A stretch of 64,000 bases of DNA from Rhodococcus triatomae (GTDB lineage Bacteria > Actinomycetota > Actinomycetes > Mycobacteriales > Mycobacteriaceae): contig NZ_CP048814.1 in the NCBI RefSeq assembly GCF_014217785.1, positions 4,588,001 to 4,652,000 on the forward strand, given 5' to 3'. Each line of letters opens with the position of its first letter. Within the stretch, counting starts at the first letter, position 1. The notes beneath the pieces were generated by a model that saw nothing but the letters and a program-made list of their open reading frames with translations, was not told where the DNA came from and searched no databases. The translations under genes and the position numbers were made by a program. Of the stretch, positions 1 to 9,473 are shown piece by piece.

Positions 1-3000
1 TGGCCGTCCAGCCGTGCCGAGTAGGCGGCCATGACGTCGCCGGCCAGGGGTGCCATCGACCAGCCGTCGGCGCTGATGTGGTGGACGACGAGGGCAAGCA
101 CGTGGGTGTCGGTGTCCACCCGGAGCAGTGCCGCCCGGAAGGGGACATCGACGGTGAGGTCGAATCCGCGGCCCGCGAGGGCGGCGAGGTGTGCGTCGAT
201 CTCGGTGGCGGCATCCGCACCCGTCAGATCGGTGATCTCCAGCGGAGGAAGCGCATCGGCGACCGGGGCCACGGACTGGCATGCGCCGGACTCGGTCTCC
301 GGATAGATCGTGCGCAACGCCTCGTGACGTTCGAGGACATCGGCGAGCGCGAGGCGCAGCGCCGCGACGTCGAGCGTCCCGGTCATCCGCAGCGAAATCG
401 GCAGGTTGTACGCCGCCGAGCCCGGGTCGAACCGGTTGAGAAACCACATCCGCTGCTGGGCGATGGACAGCGGCACCGTGTCCGGTCGCGGACGCGGCGC
501 CAGTGCCGGCCGCGACGGCGCCGCAGCACCGTCCGCGATCTCCGCGAGATCGGCGACGGTGGGGTTCTCGAACACCTCGCGCACCGTGACCCGGACGTCG
601 AGCGCCGCATTGATGCGGGACACGAGCTGTGTCGCGGACAGCGAGCTGCCGCCGAGTGCGAAGAAGTCCGCGTGCACACCGACGGAATCCACCCCGAGGA
701 CGGCCGCGAAGATCTCGCCGAGGACGGACTCGGTACGGGTACGGGGGGCGGTGGCATCGACGCTCTCGGCCACGAACCCGGGAACCGGGAGCGCGACGCG
801 ATCGATCTTTCCGGCTGGGGTGAGCGGAAACTCGTCCAGCACGACGACGGCGGAGGGCACCATGTACCGCGGCAACTTCGTGGCGAGATGCTCGAGCAAC
901 TCCTCCACGTCTGCCGCCTTCTCGTCCTCGGCGACGACGTACGACACCAGCCGGGTCGCGTGGCCGGGGGCGTCGAATCCGATCGAGTGCGCGGTGCGGA
1001 CGTCCGGGTGACCGGCGAGGGCGGCGTCGATGTCACCGAGCTCGATGCGGAATCCGCGGATCTTGACCTGGAAGTCGGTGCGCCCGTGGAACTCGAGGAC
1101 CGGGCGCCCGTCTCGCCCGGGTACCCAGCGGACCACGTCACCCGTGCGGTACATCCGCCCGGCGCCGAACGGGTTGGCGACGAAGCGTTCCGACGTCTGG
1201 CCGGGCCGCGACACATAACCGCGGGCCAGGCTGTCGCCGGTGACGTACAACTCGCCGACGACGCCGGTGGGCACCGGTCGCAGTCGCCGGTCGAGAACGG
1301 ACAGCGACACCCCACGGGTGGGAGCGCCGATCGAGACCGGCTCGCCGGCGACCATGTCGGTCGTGCTCGAGGACATGATCGTGGTCTCGCTCGGACCGTA
1401 CGCGTTGAACATCCGCCGGCCGGGTGCCCATCGAGCCACCAGTTCCGGTGGGCACCGGTCGCCCGCCACGACGACGACGCCGAGGTCGTCGAGGCCTTCC
1501 GGTTCCACCGACGCCAGCGCGCCGGGGGTGCAGAACGCGTGGGTGATCCGGTGTTCGGCGAGGAAGTCGTGGAGCTCGCCGCCGCCGTAGATCGTGGTCG
1601 GCGCCGCCACCACCGTGGCGCCGGCGCCGATCGCCATCATCAGTTCGAACACCGAGGCGTCGAAGCTCGGGGACGCGAAGTGCAGGGTGCGGGACCGTGC
1701 GGTGACCGACAGGCGATCTCGCTCGTCGGCCGCGAGCGCGGCGAGCCCCCGGTGGGTCACCGCCACCCCTTTGGGGCGGCCGGTCGATCCGGACGTGTAG
1801 ATCACGTAGGCGATGTGGTCGAGGCGTAGGCGCGGAGTGCGTTCGTCGTCCTCGATCGGAGTCGACGGGTAGGCGTCGAGGCGCCCGGCGAGTTCGTCGT
1901 CGCACAGGATCCAGTGCACACAGTCCGGAAGAGTGGGGCGCAGGTCCCGCGTGGTGAGGCCGATCGGGGCGCCGCAGTCGGCGACCATGTACTCGATCCG
2001 CTCGGTGGGATACGTCGGATCCACCGGAACGAACGCGGCACCCGTCTTGGCGACCGCCCAGGTGGCGCTCACCGATTCGACCGAACGCGGCAGGGCCACC
2101 GCCACGGCGACCTCGGGACCGACCCCGTGGTCCGTCAGGAGTCGGGCGAGACGATTGGTGCTCTCGTCCAGTTCTCGATAACTCAGGGTGCGAAACCGAC
2201 CGTCCCTCCCCGGGGCGGTCAGTGCCTCCCCGTCACTGCCGAGGTCGACCGCGCGCCGAAGCAACTGCGGGAGGGTACGGGGCAACGGGGCCGCGGGACC
2301 GGACGCCGGGACCAGTGCGGTGCGCTCGGCGATCGTGAGGATCTCGAGGTCCCCGACCGGGCCGTCGCCCAGCATGAAGAACGCATCGAGGAAGTCGCGG
2401 AGACGCGTGTGATGGCTCGCGAGCACATCCTCGGGGTACAGCTCCGGGTTCGCTTCCAGGTCGAGATGCAGGGTGCTCCCGGCGACCCCCTGGTAGACGT
2501 TCACGGCGAGGTCGCTGATCGGCCCGGTGGAGAGGACCTCGAGCCTTCCCACGGTATCGCCCACCGTGATCTCGTTGTGGAACAGCATGATGTTGACCAG
2601 CGGGCCGAAGAACCCGCGGGCGTCCGAACCCGCGTCCCGCAGGATGTCCACGTGCGGATACCTCTGATGCCGGAGCGCAGCCGTGACCTCGACGCGCGCC
2701 GCCGCCACGAGCTCGGTGGCGGTGGTCTCGGGCCGGACGGTGAATCGCAGCGGAACCACATTGGACACCATGCCGCCGGACCGGCGCAGCACCGCGGTGG
2801 TGCGGGCCGTGACCGGGAGGCTCAGAACGACGTCCTCGCGACCGGACATCCGCGCCAGGAAGGCCGCGATGCCGGCGATCATCTCGAAGGCAGTGGACGA
2901 GTCACGGCGTGAGCGGGCCGCGTCGAGCTTCGCGACGGTCGTGTCCGGCAGTTGCATCCGCGACGTCCGACTGCGGGATTGCGGGGGCGCGTGCCGGTCG

Positions 3001-3653
3001 GCGAGCGTGAAGGGTTCGACTCCGTCGCCGACTCGCTCCGACCAGTACTGCCGGTCTTTCCGGTACCGGGGCGAGTCGCGGTACTCGGTTTCGATGGTCG
3101 ACAGCTGGACGAGGTCGGCGGCGGCCGCCGGCTTGGCCGGTGCCCCCGCGCGGGCGGCCGTGTACAGGGCGGCGGCGCGGTCGACGAGGGTGAAGGCACC
3201 CATTCCGTCCAGCACGATGTGATGGGCACGGCTGTACCAGTAGTAGACGTCCTGCTCGAGGTGGAGCACCGTCGACGCCATCAGACGGTCGGTGTGAACG
3301 TCCAGCGGGGCGGTGTACTCCGCGGTCATCCACGCTTCGGCGGCGGCCCGCGGATCGGGTTCGGAGCGCAGGTCGACGTACCCGACCGAGGCGTCCAATC
3401 CGTGATCGACGCGCTGCCAGGCGACCCCGTCGACCTCGACCACGCGGACGAATCCGGACCCGAGCTCACGGGCTGCCGTCACCATCGATTCGGACAGCAG
3501 GGTCACGTCGACGTCGCCGACGAGTTCCACGAACTGGGCGATGTTGACGGGCACCTCGGGCGAGACCTGCTGGGCGAACCACATCCCCCGCTGAGGGGCC
3601 GAGAGTGGGAAGAGATCGGTTGCCCGCCGGTCCGTCACGCCTCGTCGCCTCAT
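1..3653 (-). CDS. Non-ribosomal peptide synthetase, 5' part (C-A-T-C...), truncated by window edge
   Basis: Continuous minus-strand reading frame of at least 1,217 codons that runs off the left edge. Domains in order: condensation (HHIVLDG near residue 143), adenylation ([11 protein letters not shown] near 616-630, NAYGPSE, and the LTPAGK lysine loop), thiolation (ALGGSSL near 1000), then a second condensation domain (HHISADG near 1190) that is cut off. Starting with a C domain means the first module expects an acyl or peptidyl donor made elsewhere. The A-domain code aligned by eye to GrsA is DAFFVAAIMK; Phe at the third and fourth positions suggests a hydrophobic side chain, but I cannot name the substrate. 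The start is ATG 3653 or the in-frame GTG 3638, which has GAGG 9 nt upstream. No tailoring gene lies next to it in the window, so the product is unknown. Confidence 0.93.
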   Translation of the reverse strand, partial: MRRRGVTDRRATDLFPLSAPQRGMWFAQQVSPEVPVNIAQFVELVGDVDVTLLSESMVTAARELGSGFVRVVEVDGVAWQRVDHGLDASVGYVDLRSEPDPRAAAEAWMTAEYTAPLDVHTDRLMASTVLHLEQDVYYWYSRAHHIVLDGMGAFTLVDRAAALYTAARAGAPAKPAAAADLVQLSTIETEYRDSPRYRKDRQYWSERVGDGVEPFTLADRHAPPQSRSRTSRMQLPDTTVAKLDAARSRRDSSTAFEMIAGIAAFLARMSGREDVVLSLPVTARTTAVLRRSGGMVSNVVPLRFTVRPETTATELVAAARVEVTAALRHQRYPHVDILRDAGSDARGFFGPLVNIMLFHNEITVGDTVGRLEVLSTGPISDLAVNVYQGVAGSTLHLDLEANPELYPEDVLASHHTRLRDFLDAFFMLGDGPVGDLEILTIAERTALVPASGPAAPLPRTLPQLLRRAVDLGSDGEALTAPGRDGRFRTLSYRELDESTNRLARLLTDHGVGPEVAVAVALPRSVESVSATWAVAKTGAAFVPVDPTYPTERIEYMVADCGAPIGLTTRDLRPTLPDCVHWILCDDELAGRLDAYPSTPIEDDERTPRLRLDHIAYVIYTSGSTGRPKGVAVTHRGLAALAADERDRLSVTARSRTLHFASPSFDASVFELMMAIGAGATVVAAPTTIYGGGELHDFLAEHRITHAFCTPGALASVEPEGLDDLGVVVVAGDRCPPELVARWAPGRRMFNAYGPSETTIMSSSTTDMVAGEPVSIGAPTRGVSLSVLDRRLRPVPTGVVGELYVTGDSLARGYVSRPGQTSERFVANPFGAGRMYRTGDVVRWVPGRDGRPVLEFHGRTDFQVKIRGFRIELGDIDAALAGHPDVRTAHSIGFDAPGHATRLVSYVVAEDEKAADVEELLEHLATKLPRYMVPSAVVVLDEFPLTPAGKIDRVALPVPGFVAESVDATAPRTRTESVLGEIFAAVLGVDSVGVHADFFALGGSSLSATQLVSRINAALDVRVTVREVFENPTVADLAEIADGAAAPSRPALAPRPRPDTVPLSIAQQRMWFLNRFDPGSAAYNLPISLRMTGTLDVAALRLALADVLERHEALRTIYPETESGACQSVAPVADALPPLEITDLTGADAATEIDAHLAALAGRGFDLTVDVPFRAALLRVDTDTHVLALVVHHISADGWSMAPLAGDVMAAYSARLDG

Positions 3654-3851
3654 CTTCCCCTCGGGGTCGCGAACAGTTCACGACCTATCCACCGATACCG
3701 CACTTCGCACCACGCACTCCGTGCGCGCTCGGTGTGCAGCATTGCTCGCTCAGCTGAACGAATGCTGTGAGCTACCCGTCGGTACGCTCCCAGTGGCCTA
3801 TCGGACACCGCGTCGTCACCGTTTCGCAAATCTCACGATCTGGTACGACAA

Positions 3852-3885
3852 CTGCCCCGGTTCCCGAATCGAGAACGCGGGGCAG
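3852..3885 (-). terminator. Hairpin terminator after ppm
   Basis: Inverted repeat with arms CTGCCCC...GGGGCAG extended inward by GTTC/GAAC with one bulge. It lies 20 nt past the ppm stop codon on the minus strand. There is no T-run, as is common in high-G+C actinobacteria. It separates the ppm operon from the NRPS promoter region at 3654-3850, in which I see nothing else I can name. Confidence 0.6.
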
Positions 3886-3904
3886 CACGCCTGTCGGCAC
3901 CCAG

Positions 3905-4693
3905 TTACCGGCGCACGAATGCCTTCACCTTGGCCATTCGGCTGCCGATCCCCCACCGGGTTACCTTCAGCAACGCCTCGCTGACGATTCCGCCGCTCAT
4001 CTTCGATTCTCCGAGCGTGCGCTCCGTGAACGTGATGGGCACCTCGCGGACGACGAATCCCTCCTGCAACGCTCGCCAGGCGAGATCGACCTGGAAGCAG
4101 TAGCCGTGCGATTCGATCGAGTCCAACGTCAGCTTCTCGAGGACCTCACGCCGGAAGGCCCGATAGCCGCCGGTGATGTCGTTGATCTTCACTCCGAGCG
4201 CCAGGCGGGAGTAGATGTTGCCGCCCCGGGAGAGGAACTCCCGCCGTTTCGGCCAGTTGACGACACTCCCACCCGGCACGTACCGCGAACCGAGAACGAG
4301 GTCGGCACCGGCATCGACCTCGTCGAGGAGTCGATGCAACTGTTCGGGTGCGTGGCTGCCGTCGGCATCCATCTCGACCAGCACCGTGTATCCGCGCTCG
4401 AGACCCCACTCGAAGCCCGCGATGTACGCGGCACCGAGCCCGTTCTTCTCGGTGCGGTGCATGACGTGGATGCGGCCTTGCGGGTCGGCGGCCGCCAGCT
4501 CGTCCGCGATCCGACCGGTGCCGTCGGGGCTGCCGTCGTCGACGACGAGGACGTGCGCGGTGGGCCGGGCCTGCTGGAGCCGACCGACGATCAGGGTGAG
4601 GTTCTCCCGCTCGTTGTACGTCGGAATGATCACCAGGGTGCGTGCGCTCGGCACCTCCCCGGCCGACCTCCCGGCTGTGTGCTCCGAGGGCAT
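3905..4693 (-). CDS. ppm1: Polyprenol monophosphomannose synthase (GT2)
   Basis: 262-aa family-2 glycosyltransferase that transfers mannose from GDP-mannose to polyprenyl phosphate. The product, PPM, is the lipid-linked mannose donor for lipomannan/lipoarabinomannan and protein mannosylation. Visible motifs are the N-terminal [11 protein letters not shown] strand, [10 protein letters not shown], the metal-binding [16 protein letters not shown] and the [12 protein letters not shown] acceptor loop typical of Dpm1/Ppm1. There is no C-terminal membrane domain. An in-frame ATG exists at 4735, but ATG 4693 is preceded by GGGGAGG at 6 nt spacing and starts at the usual distance from the first beta strand. 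It lies 90 nt downstream of lnt. In M. tuberculosis the two functions are fused in one protein (Rv2051c); here they are separate, adjacent genes. Confidence 0.93.
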   Translation of the reverse strand: MPSEHTAGRSAGEVPSARTLVIIPTYNERENLTLIVGRLQQARPTAHVLVVDDGSPDGTGRIADELAAADPQGRIHVMHRTEKNGLGAAYIAGFEWGLERGYTVLVEMDADGSHAPEQLHRLLDEVDAGADLVLGSRYVPGGSVVNWPKRREFLSRGGNIYSRLALGVKINDITGGYRAFRREVLEKLTLDSIESHGYCFQVDLAWRALQEGFVVREVPITFTERTLGESKMSGGIVSEALLKVTRWGIGSRMAKVKAFVRR

Positions 4694-4706
4694 CAGGATC
4701 CTCCCC

Positions 4707-4802
4707 GCCGGCGAGCCGGCTTTCCGAGTAGTCACCGCCGGCGGGCCGGCAGAAATGTCACCGCCGGCGGGCCGGCGGCAGTGTCACTGCCGGCGGGCCG
4801 GC
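4707..4802. repeat. Four-copy GCCGGC-GR-GCCGGC hairpin repeat between lnt and ppm1
   Basis: The 14-mer GCCGGCGRGCCGGC occurs at 4707-4720, 4737-4750, 4763-4776 and 4789-4802. The last three are part of a 26-bp direct repeat that begins GTCACYGCCGGCGGGCCGGC at 4731, 4757 and 4783. Each copy can fold into a small GC hairpin. The last copy encodes the C-terminal residues of Lnt (PARRQ), and the first lies just upstream of the ppm1 Shine-Dalgarno. Confidence 0.85.
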
Positions 4803-6427
4803 TTGTCGTCGATCGAGTCCGGGGCCTCGACGCGGCGCTGCCGCCACGAGCCCACCAGGACCGTCACCAGGCCACAGGCCGCGACGAAGCACAGGACGTA
4901 CTCCGGAAGCGATCCGAGCCGACTAGCCAGAGTAGTACCTTCCCGGAGCGGTACTTCCTCGACCATCGCCGCGGGTACGAAAAGTTCGGTTTGCGAAATT
5001 ACGGATCCGTCGGGGGCGATGATCGCGCTCACACCGCTGGTGGCCGCCACGACCACGGTGCGGCCGTGCTCGACGGCGCGCACCCTCGACATGGCCAGCT
5101 GCTGGTAGGTCATCTCGGTGTCACCGAAGGTCGCGTTGTTGGTCGGCACCGCGAGGATCTGGGCGCCGGCACGGATCGAGTCGGCGAATGCCCGGTCGAA
5201 GGCCACCTCGTAGCAGGTGGCGACGCCCACCGGGATTCCCGCCGCGGTGACCAGGCCGTCGCCGTCGCCCGGCACGAAGTTTCCGGCCCGATCTGCGTAC
5301 GACGAGAAGTGCCGGAAGAAGTCGCGATAGGGCAGGTATTCGCCGAACGGCTGGATGATCCGCTTGTCGTGGCGCTCGCCCGGCCCGGTGGTGCCGTCCC
5401 AGACGATGACGGAATTGGTCGTCGTCCGGTCGCCGTTGACGAGGACCGAACCGACGAGGATCGGCGCCCGCACGGCCGATGCCGCCGCGCCGATGTCCGC
5501 GGCGGCATCCGCGTTGCGGAGCGGATCGATGTCCGAGGCGTTCTCCGGCCACACGACGATGTCCGGTTGCGGGGCGCGTCCGGCGGTGACGTCGTCGGCC
5601 AGTTCCAGGGTGCGGCGCACGTGATTGTCGAGCACCTGTTTGCGTTGGGCATTGAAGTCCAGCCCCAGCCGGGGCACACTCCCCTGGATCGCGGCCACGG
5701 TGATCTGCCGGTCGCCCGAGTCGGCGCCCGCGAGGGTCGGGCCCAGCGCGAGACCGGCCACGACCGCGACGAGAGCGGTGGCGACCGCACCCGCGAGGAC
5801 GCGCCGCCCGGCGGCCTGCCGGGCCGCGACGGCGATCCACGCCAGACCCGCACCGGCGAGTGCGACGGCGAAGGACACCAACGGGGCGCCACCCACCGAC
5901 GCGAGCGGCAGAAACCACCCCTCCGACTGTCCGAAGGCCAACCGTCCCCACGGGAATCCGCCGAAGGGCACGCTCGATCTCCACCACTCCGTCGCGACCC
6001 AGGCGCAGGCGATCCACCAGGGTGCGGCGGGAAGTCTCGACAGCATGACGACCAGGACGCCGAACAGCCCGACGAACAGTGCCTCGAATGCCGCCAGTGC
6101 GAGCCACGGCACCGGCCCGACGAACTCTCCGATCCACGGCAACAACGGAAGGAGGAATCCGAGACCTGCGAGATAGCCGTACCCGAATCCGACCCGCCAC
6201 CGTCGTGGTCCGTCCACCACGAGGAGCCACACGAGCAGTCCGATGCCGACGGGCGCCAGGAACCACAGCGGTCGCGGCGGGAAGCTCAGGAACAGCAGGA
6301 CCCCGGAGGCCGCCGCCGCGAGACAACGCAGCGCCACCGCCGCGCGTGCGCGGGAGGAGTTCGGGCCGGATCGCGCCCCGGCGTCGTCATCGTTCACCGA
6401 CGAGGCTCCGGCGTCGTCACCGCTCAT
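4784..6427 (-). CDS. lnt: Apolipoprotein N-acyltransferase
   Basis: 547-aa membrane enzyme that adds the third acyl chain to the N-terminal Cys of lipoproteins at the outer face of the cytoplasmic membrane. The N-terminal ~220 residues hold several hydrophobic segments (for example LLFLSFPPRPLWFLAPVGIG). A nitrilase/CN-hydrolase domain follows, carrying the Glu-Lys-Cys triad expected for Lnt: E295 in VVWPENAS, K355 in HDKRIIQPFGEYLP and C405 in VATCYEVAF. A hydrophobic anchor lies near the C-terminus (YVLCFVAACGLVTVLVG). It overlaps the upstream amidohydrolase by 11 nt and precedes ppm1 by 90 nt, so all three are probably co-transcribed. The pairing with ppm1 matches the Lnt-Ppm association in mycobacteria. 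Confidence 0.93.
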   Translation of the reverse strand: MSGDDAGASSVNDDDAGARSGPNSSRARAAVALRCLAAAASGVLLFLSFPPRPLWFLAPVGIGLLVWLLVVDGPRRWRVGFGYGYLAGLGFLLPLLPWIGEFVGPVPWLALAAFEALFVGLFGVLVVMLSRLPAAPWWIACAWVATEWWRSSVPFGGFPWGRLAFGQSEGWFLPLASVGGAPLVSFAVALAGAGLAWIAVAARQAAGRRVLAGAVATALVAVVAGLALGPTLAGADSGDRQITVAAIQGSVPRLGLDFNAQRKQVLDNHVRRTLELADDVTAGRAPQPDIVVWPENASDIDPLRNADAAADIGAAASAVRAPILVGSVLVNGDRTTTNSVIVWDGTTGPGERHDKRIIQPFGEYLPYRDFFRHFSSYADRAGNFVPGDGDGLVTAAGIPVGVATCYEVAFDRAFADSIRAGAQILAVPTNNATFGDTEMTYQQLAMSRVRAVEHGRTVVVAATSGVSAIIAPDGSVISQTELFVPAAMVEEVPLREGTTLASRLGSLPEYVLCFVAACGLVTVLVGSWRQRRVEAPDSIDDKPARRQ

Positions 6428-8021
6428 GGACGACGACTCCGCGGTGGACCGACTTCAGCAGTACCGGTGCCGGAGCACCGGGCTCGAGGTTCGGCAGCGC
6501 GGGCACTCGGGCACGCGGGTCGGTCGACCATCGCTGTACGGAGTCCTTGGGGGCGCTGACGACCAGTTCGCCGGTCTCCCAGATCGCGTAGGAGGCGGGG
6601 GCGCCGGGAGCGAGGGTGCCTGCCATCCCGTCGCGGACGCCGCCGGCTCGCCACGCGCCTCGGGTGGCCGCGGAGAATGCGGCCCGGGGCGAGATTCCGC
6701 GCCCCGGGGTGCGGTGATGGACGGCGGCCGCGACCATGGACCACGGTTCGACCCGAGTGACCGGCGCGTCCGAACCGAACGCGAGGGACACTCCGGCAGC
6801 GGCCGTCCCGGCGAAGTCGTTCATCGTGGCCGCGCGCTCCGCGCCGAGACGCTGCTCGTACAGTGCCCCGGGTCCACCCCACAGGGCGTCGAAGCCCGGT
6901 TGCACGCTGGCGACCACGCCCCAGGACGCGAGGTCGGTCGCCTGGTCGCGGGTGAGCATCTCGGCGTGTTCGATGCGGTGCCCGAGGGAGGCGACGGCCG
7001 GCCCACCGAGTTCGTCCACGGCGGCGCGGAATCCGGCCATCGCCGCGGTCATTGCCGCATCGCCGATCACGTGGAAGCCGGTCTGGATACCCGCGCGGGT
7101 GCAGGCCACAACGTGGGTGGCGATGGCGGCGGCGTCGAGGTATGCGGTGCCGCAGGTGCGCGGAGCATCGGCATAGGGCTCGTGCAGCCATGCGGTGTGG
7201 GATCCGAGCGCTCCGTCGACGAAGAGGTCTCCTCCGAGTGCGTGGGCACCGGTGTCCGCCAGGACTTCCCGGGCCTCGGTCTCGGAGGTCACCGGCAGGC
7301 CCCAGTACCCCCGCACCTCGACGGGATGCTCGGTGGCGAGCAACTCGCGGAAGTCGTCCAGGCCGCCGATGTCCGGTCCACCGCACTCGTGGACCGCGAC
7401 GATGCCGTGCGCCGCGAGATGGTTCAGAGCCAGCGCGCGGGCGCGGGCACGCTGCCCGGCGTCGATCGACGAGCGGGCAGCGGTGCGCACCCGATGGTGG
7501 GCGTCGGCCCGAAGCGGCCGCTGGGGATCGAATCCGTCGGCAGCGGCGAGATCCGCGACGCGTGCCCGCAACGACGACGAGGCGGCGGCGGAGTGGACGT
7601 CGATCCGCGCCAGGTACACCGCCCGCCCCGGGGCGGCGCGGTCGAGATCGGCCGTGGACGGCGGACGCGACTCGGGCCACCGGGTCTCGTCCCAGCCGTG
7701 CGCCCAGATGATGGAGTCGTCGTGCGCGTCGGCGTATCGCTGCACCCGGCCGAGGCAGTCCTCCAGCGAGGTCGCCTCACCGAGATCGAGGCCGGACAGC
7801 GACAGCCCCAGAGCGGTCACGTGGACGTGGGTGTCGACGAACGCCGGAGTGACGAACGCGCCGGCCAGATCCACGATCTCGGCGTCGGGATGCAGTGCAC
7901 GACCGGCCCGGTCGTCACCGACCCAGACGACGGTGCCGTCCGTGACGGCCATCGACGTGGCGTCGGGTGCGAAAGAACTGTAGATGCGGCCACCGACCAG
8001 CAGTTGGGTACTCACAGCCAC
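6417..8021 (-). CDS. YtcJ-like amidohydrolase family protein
   Basis: 534-aa metal-dependent amidohydrolase. The N-terminal composite beta domain (LLVGGRIYSS...VVWVGDD) leads into the metal motif DTHVHVTALG and TIM-barrel segments typical of the YtcJ/NfdA group (WDETRWPES, VHECGG, HVIGDAA, RIEHAEML). The late metal Asp is in AFGSDAPV. This group hydrolyses N-formyl or cyclic amide substrates in the few cases studied, so the substrate here is open. The start is GTG 8021, with GTG 8015 also possible. It is directly upstream of lnt with overlapping ends. A similar neighbour sits beside ppm1/fxsA in related genomes as I recall, so this is probably a conserved block rather than acquired DNA. Confidence 0.85.
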   Translation of the reverse strand: MAVSTQLLVGGRIYSSFAPDATSMAVTDGTVVWVGDDRAGRALHPDAEIVDLAGAFVTPAFVDTHVHVTALGLSLSGLDLGEATSLEDCLGRVQRYADAHDDSIIWAHGWDETRWPESRPPSTADLDRAAPGRAVYLARIDVHSAAASSSLRARVADLAAADGFDPQRPLRADAHHRVRTAARSSIDAGQRARARALALNHLAAHGIVAVHECGGPDIGGLDDFRELLATEHPVEVRGYWGLPVTSETEAREVLADTGAHALGGDLFVDGALGSHTAWLHEPYADAPRTCGTAYLDAAAIATHVVACTRAGIQTGFHVIGDAAMTAAMAGFRAAVDELGGPAVASLGHRIEHAEMLTRDQATDLASWGVVASVQPGFDALWGGPGALYEQRLGAERAATMNDFAGTAAAGVSLAFGSDAPVTRVEPWSMVAAAVHHRTPGRGISPRAAFSAATRGAWRAGGVRDGMAGTLAPGAPASYAIWETGELVVSAPKDSVQRWSTDPRARVPALPNLEPGAPAPVLLKSVHRGVVVHER

Positions 8022-8071
8022 CCAGTGTGCCCGCCCGAGAGTGCGGGCGACGTCTCAGGGTGCGGACCCCT

Positions 8072-8611
8072 TCAGGGGAGGACGGACCGCCCGGGGGTGG
8101 ACGTTCCCGGGGCCGGGTCGGACGCGCCGCCCCTGCGGACGCCGTCCTCGAAGACCTCGTCGACGACCTCGCCCTCGACCACGTCACCGTCGACCACCCG
8201 GCCGGGCCCGTAACCGCCGCGCATCCGGCCGAACGTGTTCGCGCCCGTGACGAGGACGGCGGCACGGCGACCCGCCAGCAGTACGGCGAGCGGGCGCACC
8301 GCCCAGCGCGTGGGAGGCAGGAGCAGCGCCAGGCCGAGAACGGAGGTCACCAGTCCGGGAACGAACATCAGCACAGAACCGGCGGCGACGAGCGCGCCGT
8401 CCGCCACCGCGGTGCCGGGTTCGCCGCGGCCCGCTGCCGCCTTGCGGAATCCCTCGACGACGCGGCGCCACTGCGAACGCATGAGGATCAGGCCGACGGC
8501 CGTGCCCGCCAGCAACAGCAGCACCGTCCAGACGGCTCCGATCGCGCTGCCGACGACGATGAGCGCCGTCACCTCCACGAATACGTAGAGCAGAAACAGC
8601 ACGGCGTACAT
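8072..8611 (-). CDS. FxsA family membrane protein
   Basis: 179-aa small inner-membrane protein. Its hydrophobic segments near residues 1-25, 27-45 and 75-105 match FxsA (LLYVFVEVTALIVVG; VLMFVPGLVTSVLGLALLLPP). A hydrophilic, acidic C-terminal tail of about 60 residues (VVDGDVVEGEVVDEVFED) faces the cytoplasm. The E. coli homologue relieves phage F exclusion when overproduced; the normal role is unknown. It is the first gene of the leftward fxsA-amidohydrolase-lnt-ppm1 group, with a 50-nt gap to the next gene. An FxsA homologue (Rv2053c) is near ppm1 in M. tuberculosis as well. Confidence 0.88.
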   Translation of the reverse strand: MYAVLFLLYVFVEVTALIVVGSAIGAVWTVLLLLAGTAVGLILMRSQWRRVVEGFRKAAAGRGEPGTAVADGALVAAGSVLMFVPGLVTSVLGLALLLPPTRWAVRPLAVLLAGRRAAVLVTGANTFGRMRGGYGPGRVVDGDVVEGEVVDEVFEDGVRRGGASDPAPGTSTPGRSVLP

Positions 8612-8778
8612 GACGCCCCCTTTCCGGACGGCGGGTGGACTGGGCGGAGCGGTGCCGTCTGCCGGGTCAACGAACGGGACGCCGGAATTGCTCCCGGCGC
8701 TCGGAAGGTCCAGATCACATTTTCACCCCGATTCGGACAATGCGCCTATCCGTCGCGAAGTTGACAGTGAAACTCACC

Positions 8779-8809
8779 ACGTGATCCAGTTCACTCGTCG
8801 GGATCACGT
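8779..8809. promoter_or_regulatory. 9-bp inverted repeat upstream of the secreted protein gene
   Basis: Perfect arms ACGTGATCC (8779-8787) and GGATCACGT (8801-8809) are separated by 13 nt and end 24 nt before the ATG at 8834. A TTGACA lies at 8761-8766 but has no convincing -10 at standard spacing. This could be a regulator site or a leader hairpin. The rest of 8612-8833 shows nothing I can identify. Confidence 0.5.
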
Positions 8810-8833
8810 TGTCCCCCTCACTCAGGAGTCCAC

Positions 8834-9436
8834 ATGAGACGCTCTTCCCTGCTTCGTCGTGCGAGCGTGGTCGTCGCAAGCGCTGCCGCCGCAGTCCTCG
8901 TCGGCGCCGGCACCGCGTCCGCAGCACCGGCCCCCGGCCCGGCCGATGCCGTGGCCGAGTTGCAGGCACTGGCCGCAGCCCATTCCCCTGCGGCCGTCGA
9001 GGCCGCGTCCGCACTGGCGGACAGCCTGCTCGTTCCGCAGGACATCCTCGTCACATTGCCGGAGACCTTCCTCTATCCGGCACCCACCCTCGGTTGCGGA
9101 GTCGGCGACCTGCCGATCACGTTTACCATCGCCACCGCGCAACCCGGCTTCAACCTCGCGCCTTTCCTCATTCAGCAAGGCGAGCTGCGGTTCCAGGCAC
9201 TGCCGCTGGACATCGCCATTCCGTCGGGCTCGGATCTGACCGTGCTGTGGATCAACCTCAGCACCTTCCAGGTCGGCAGCGCCGCGCTGGACGACACGGC
9301 GTTGGGCGTTCCGACCTTCTCCAAGACCGTCGAGACCGGAGAGGGCCCGGTCCTCGCCGCACTGTTCGGCGGTACCAGCTATCTCGGCGGCGGAGAGTGC
9401 TTCGTTCTCCCCACGGTCGGGATCTTCGAAGCCTGA
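8834..9436 (+). CDS. Secreted protein of unknown function
   Basis: 200-aa protein with a clear Sec signal peptide: MRRSSLLRR, a hydrophobic Ala/Val core, then TASAAPAP with likely cleavage near residue 30. The mature part begins with an Ala-rich helix and continues as a beta-rich domain with two Cys (LGCGVGD and GGECFVL) that could form a disulfide. I do not recognise the family; small exported proteins of this composition are common in rhodococci. The Shine-Dalgarno CAGGAG lies 5 nt before the ATG. The upstream inverted repeat at 8779-8809 suggests specific regulation. It converges on the response regulator gene. Confidence 0.8.
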   Translation: MRRSSLLRRASVVVASAAAAVLVGAGTASAAPAPGPADAVAELQALAAAHSPAAVEAASALADSLLVPQDILVTLPETFLYPAPTLGCGVGDLPITFTIATAQPGFNLAPFLIQQGELRFQALPLDIAIPSGSDLTVLWINLSTFQVGSAALDDTALGVPTFSKTVETGEGPVLAALFGGTSYLGGGECFVLPTVGIFEA

Positions 9437-9473
9437 CCGCCAGACCACGCACACCAGCATGGGAGGTGTCGGC

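Noticed and set aside
4731-4802. CRISPR array
   Set aside because: Only three 26-bp periods with almost no spacer, GC hairpins, and no cas genes.
8761-8789. Sigma70 promoter with TTGACA upstream of the secreted protein gene
   Set aside because: No acceptable -10 hexamer at 16-18 nt spacing.
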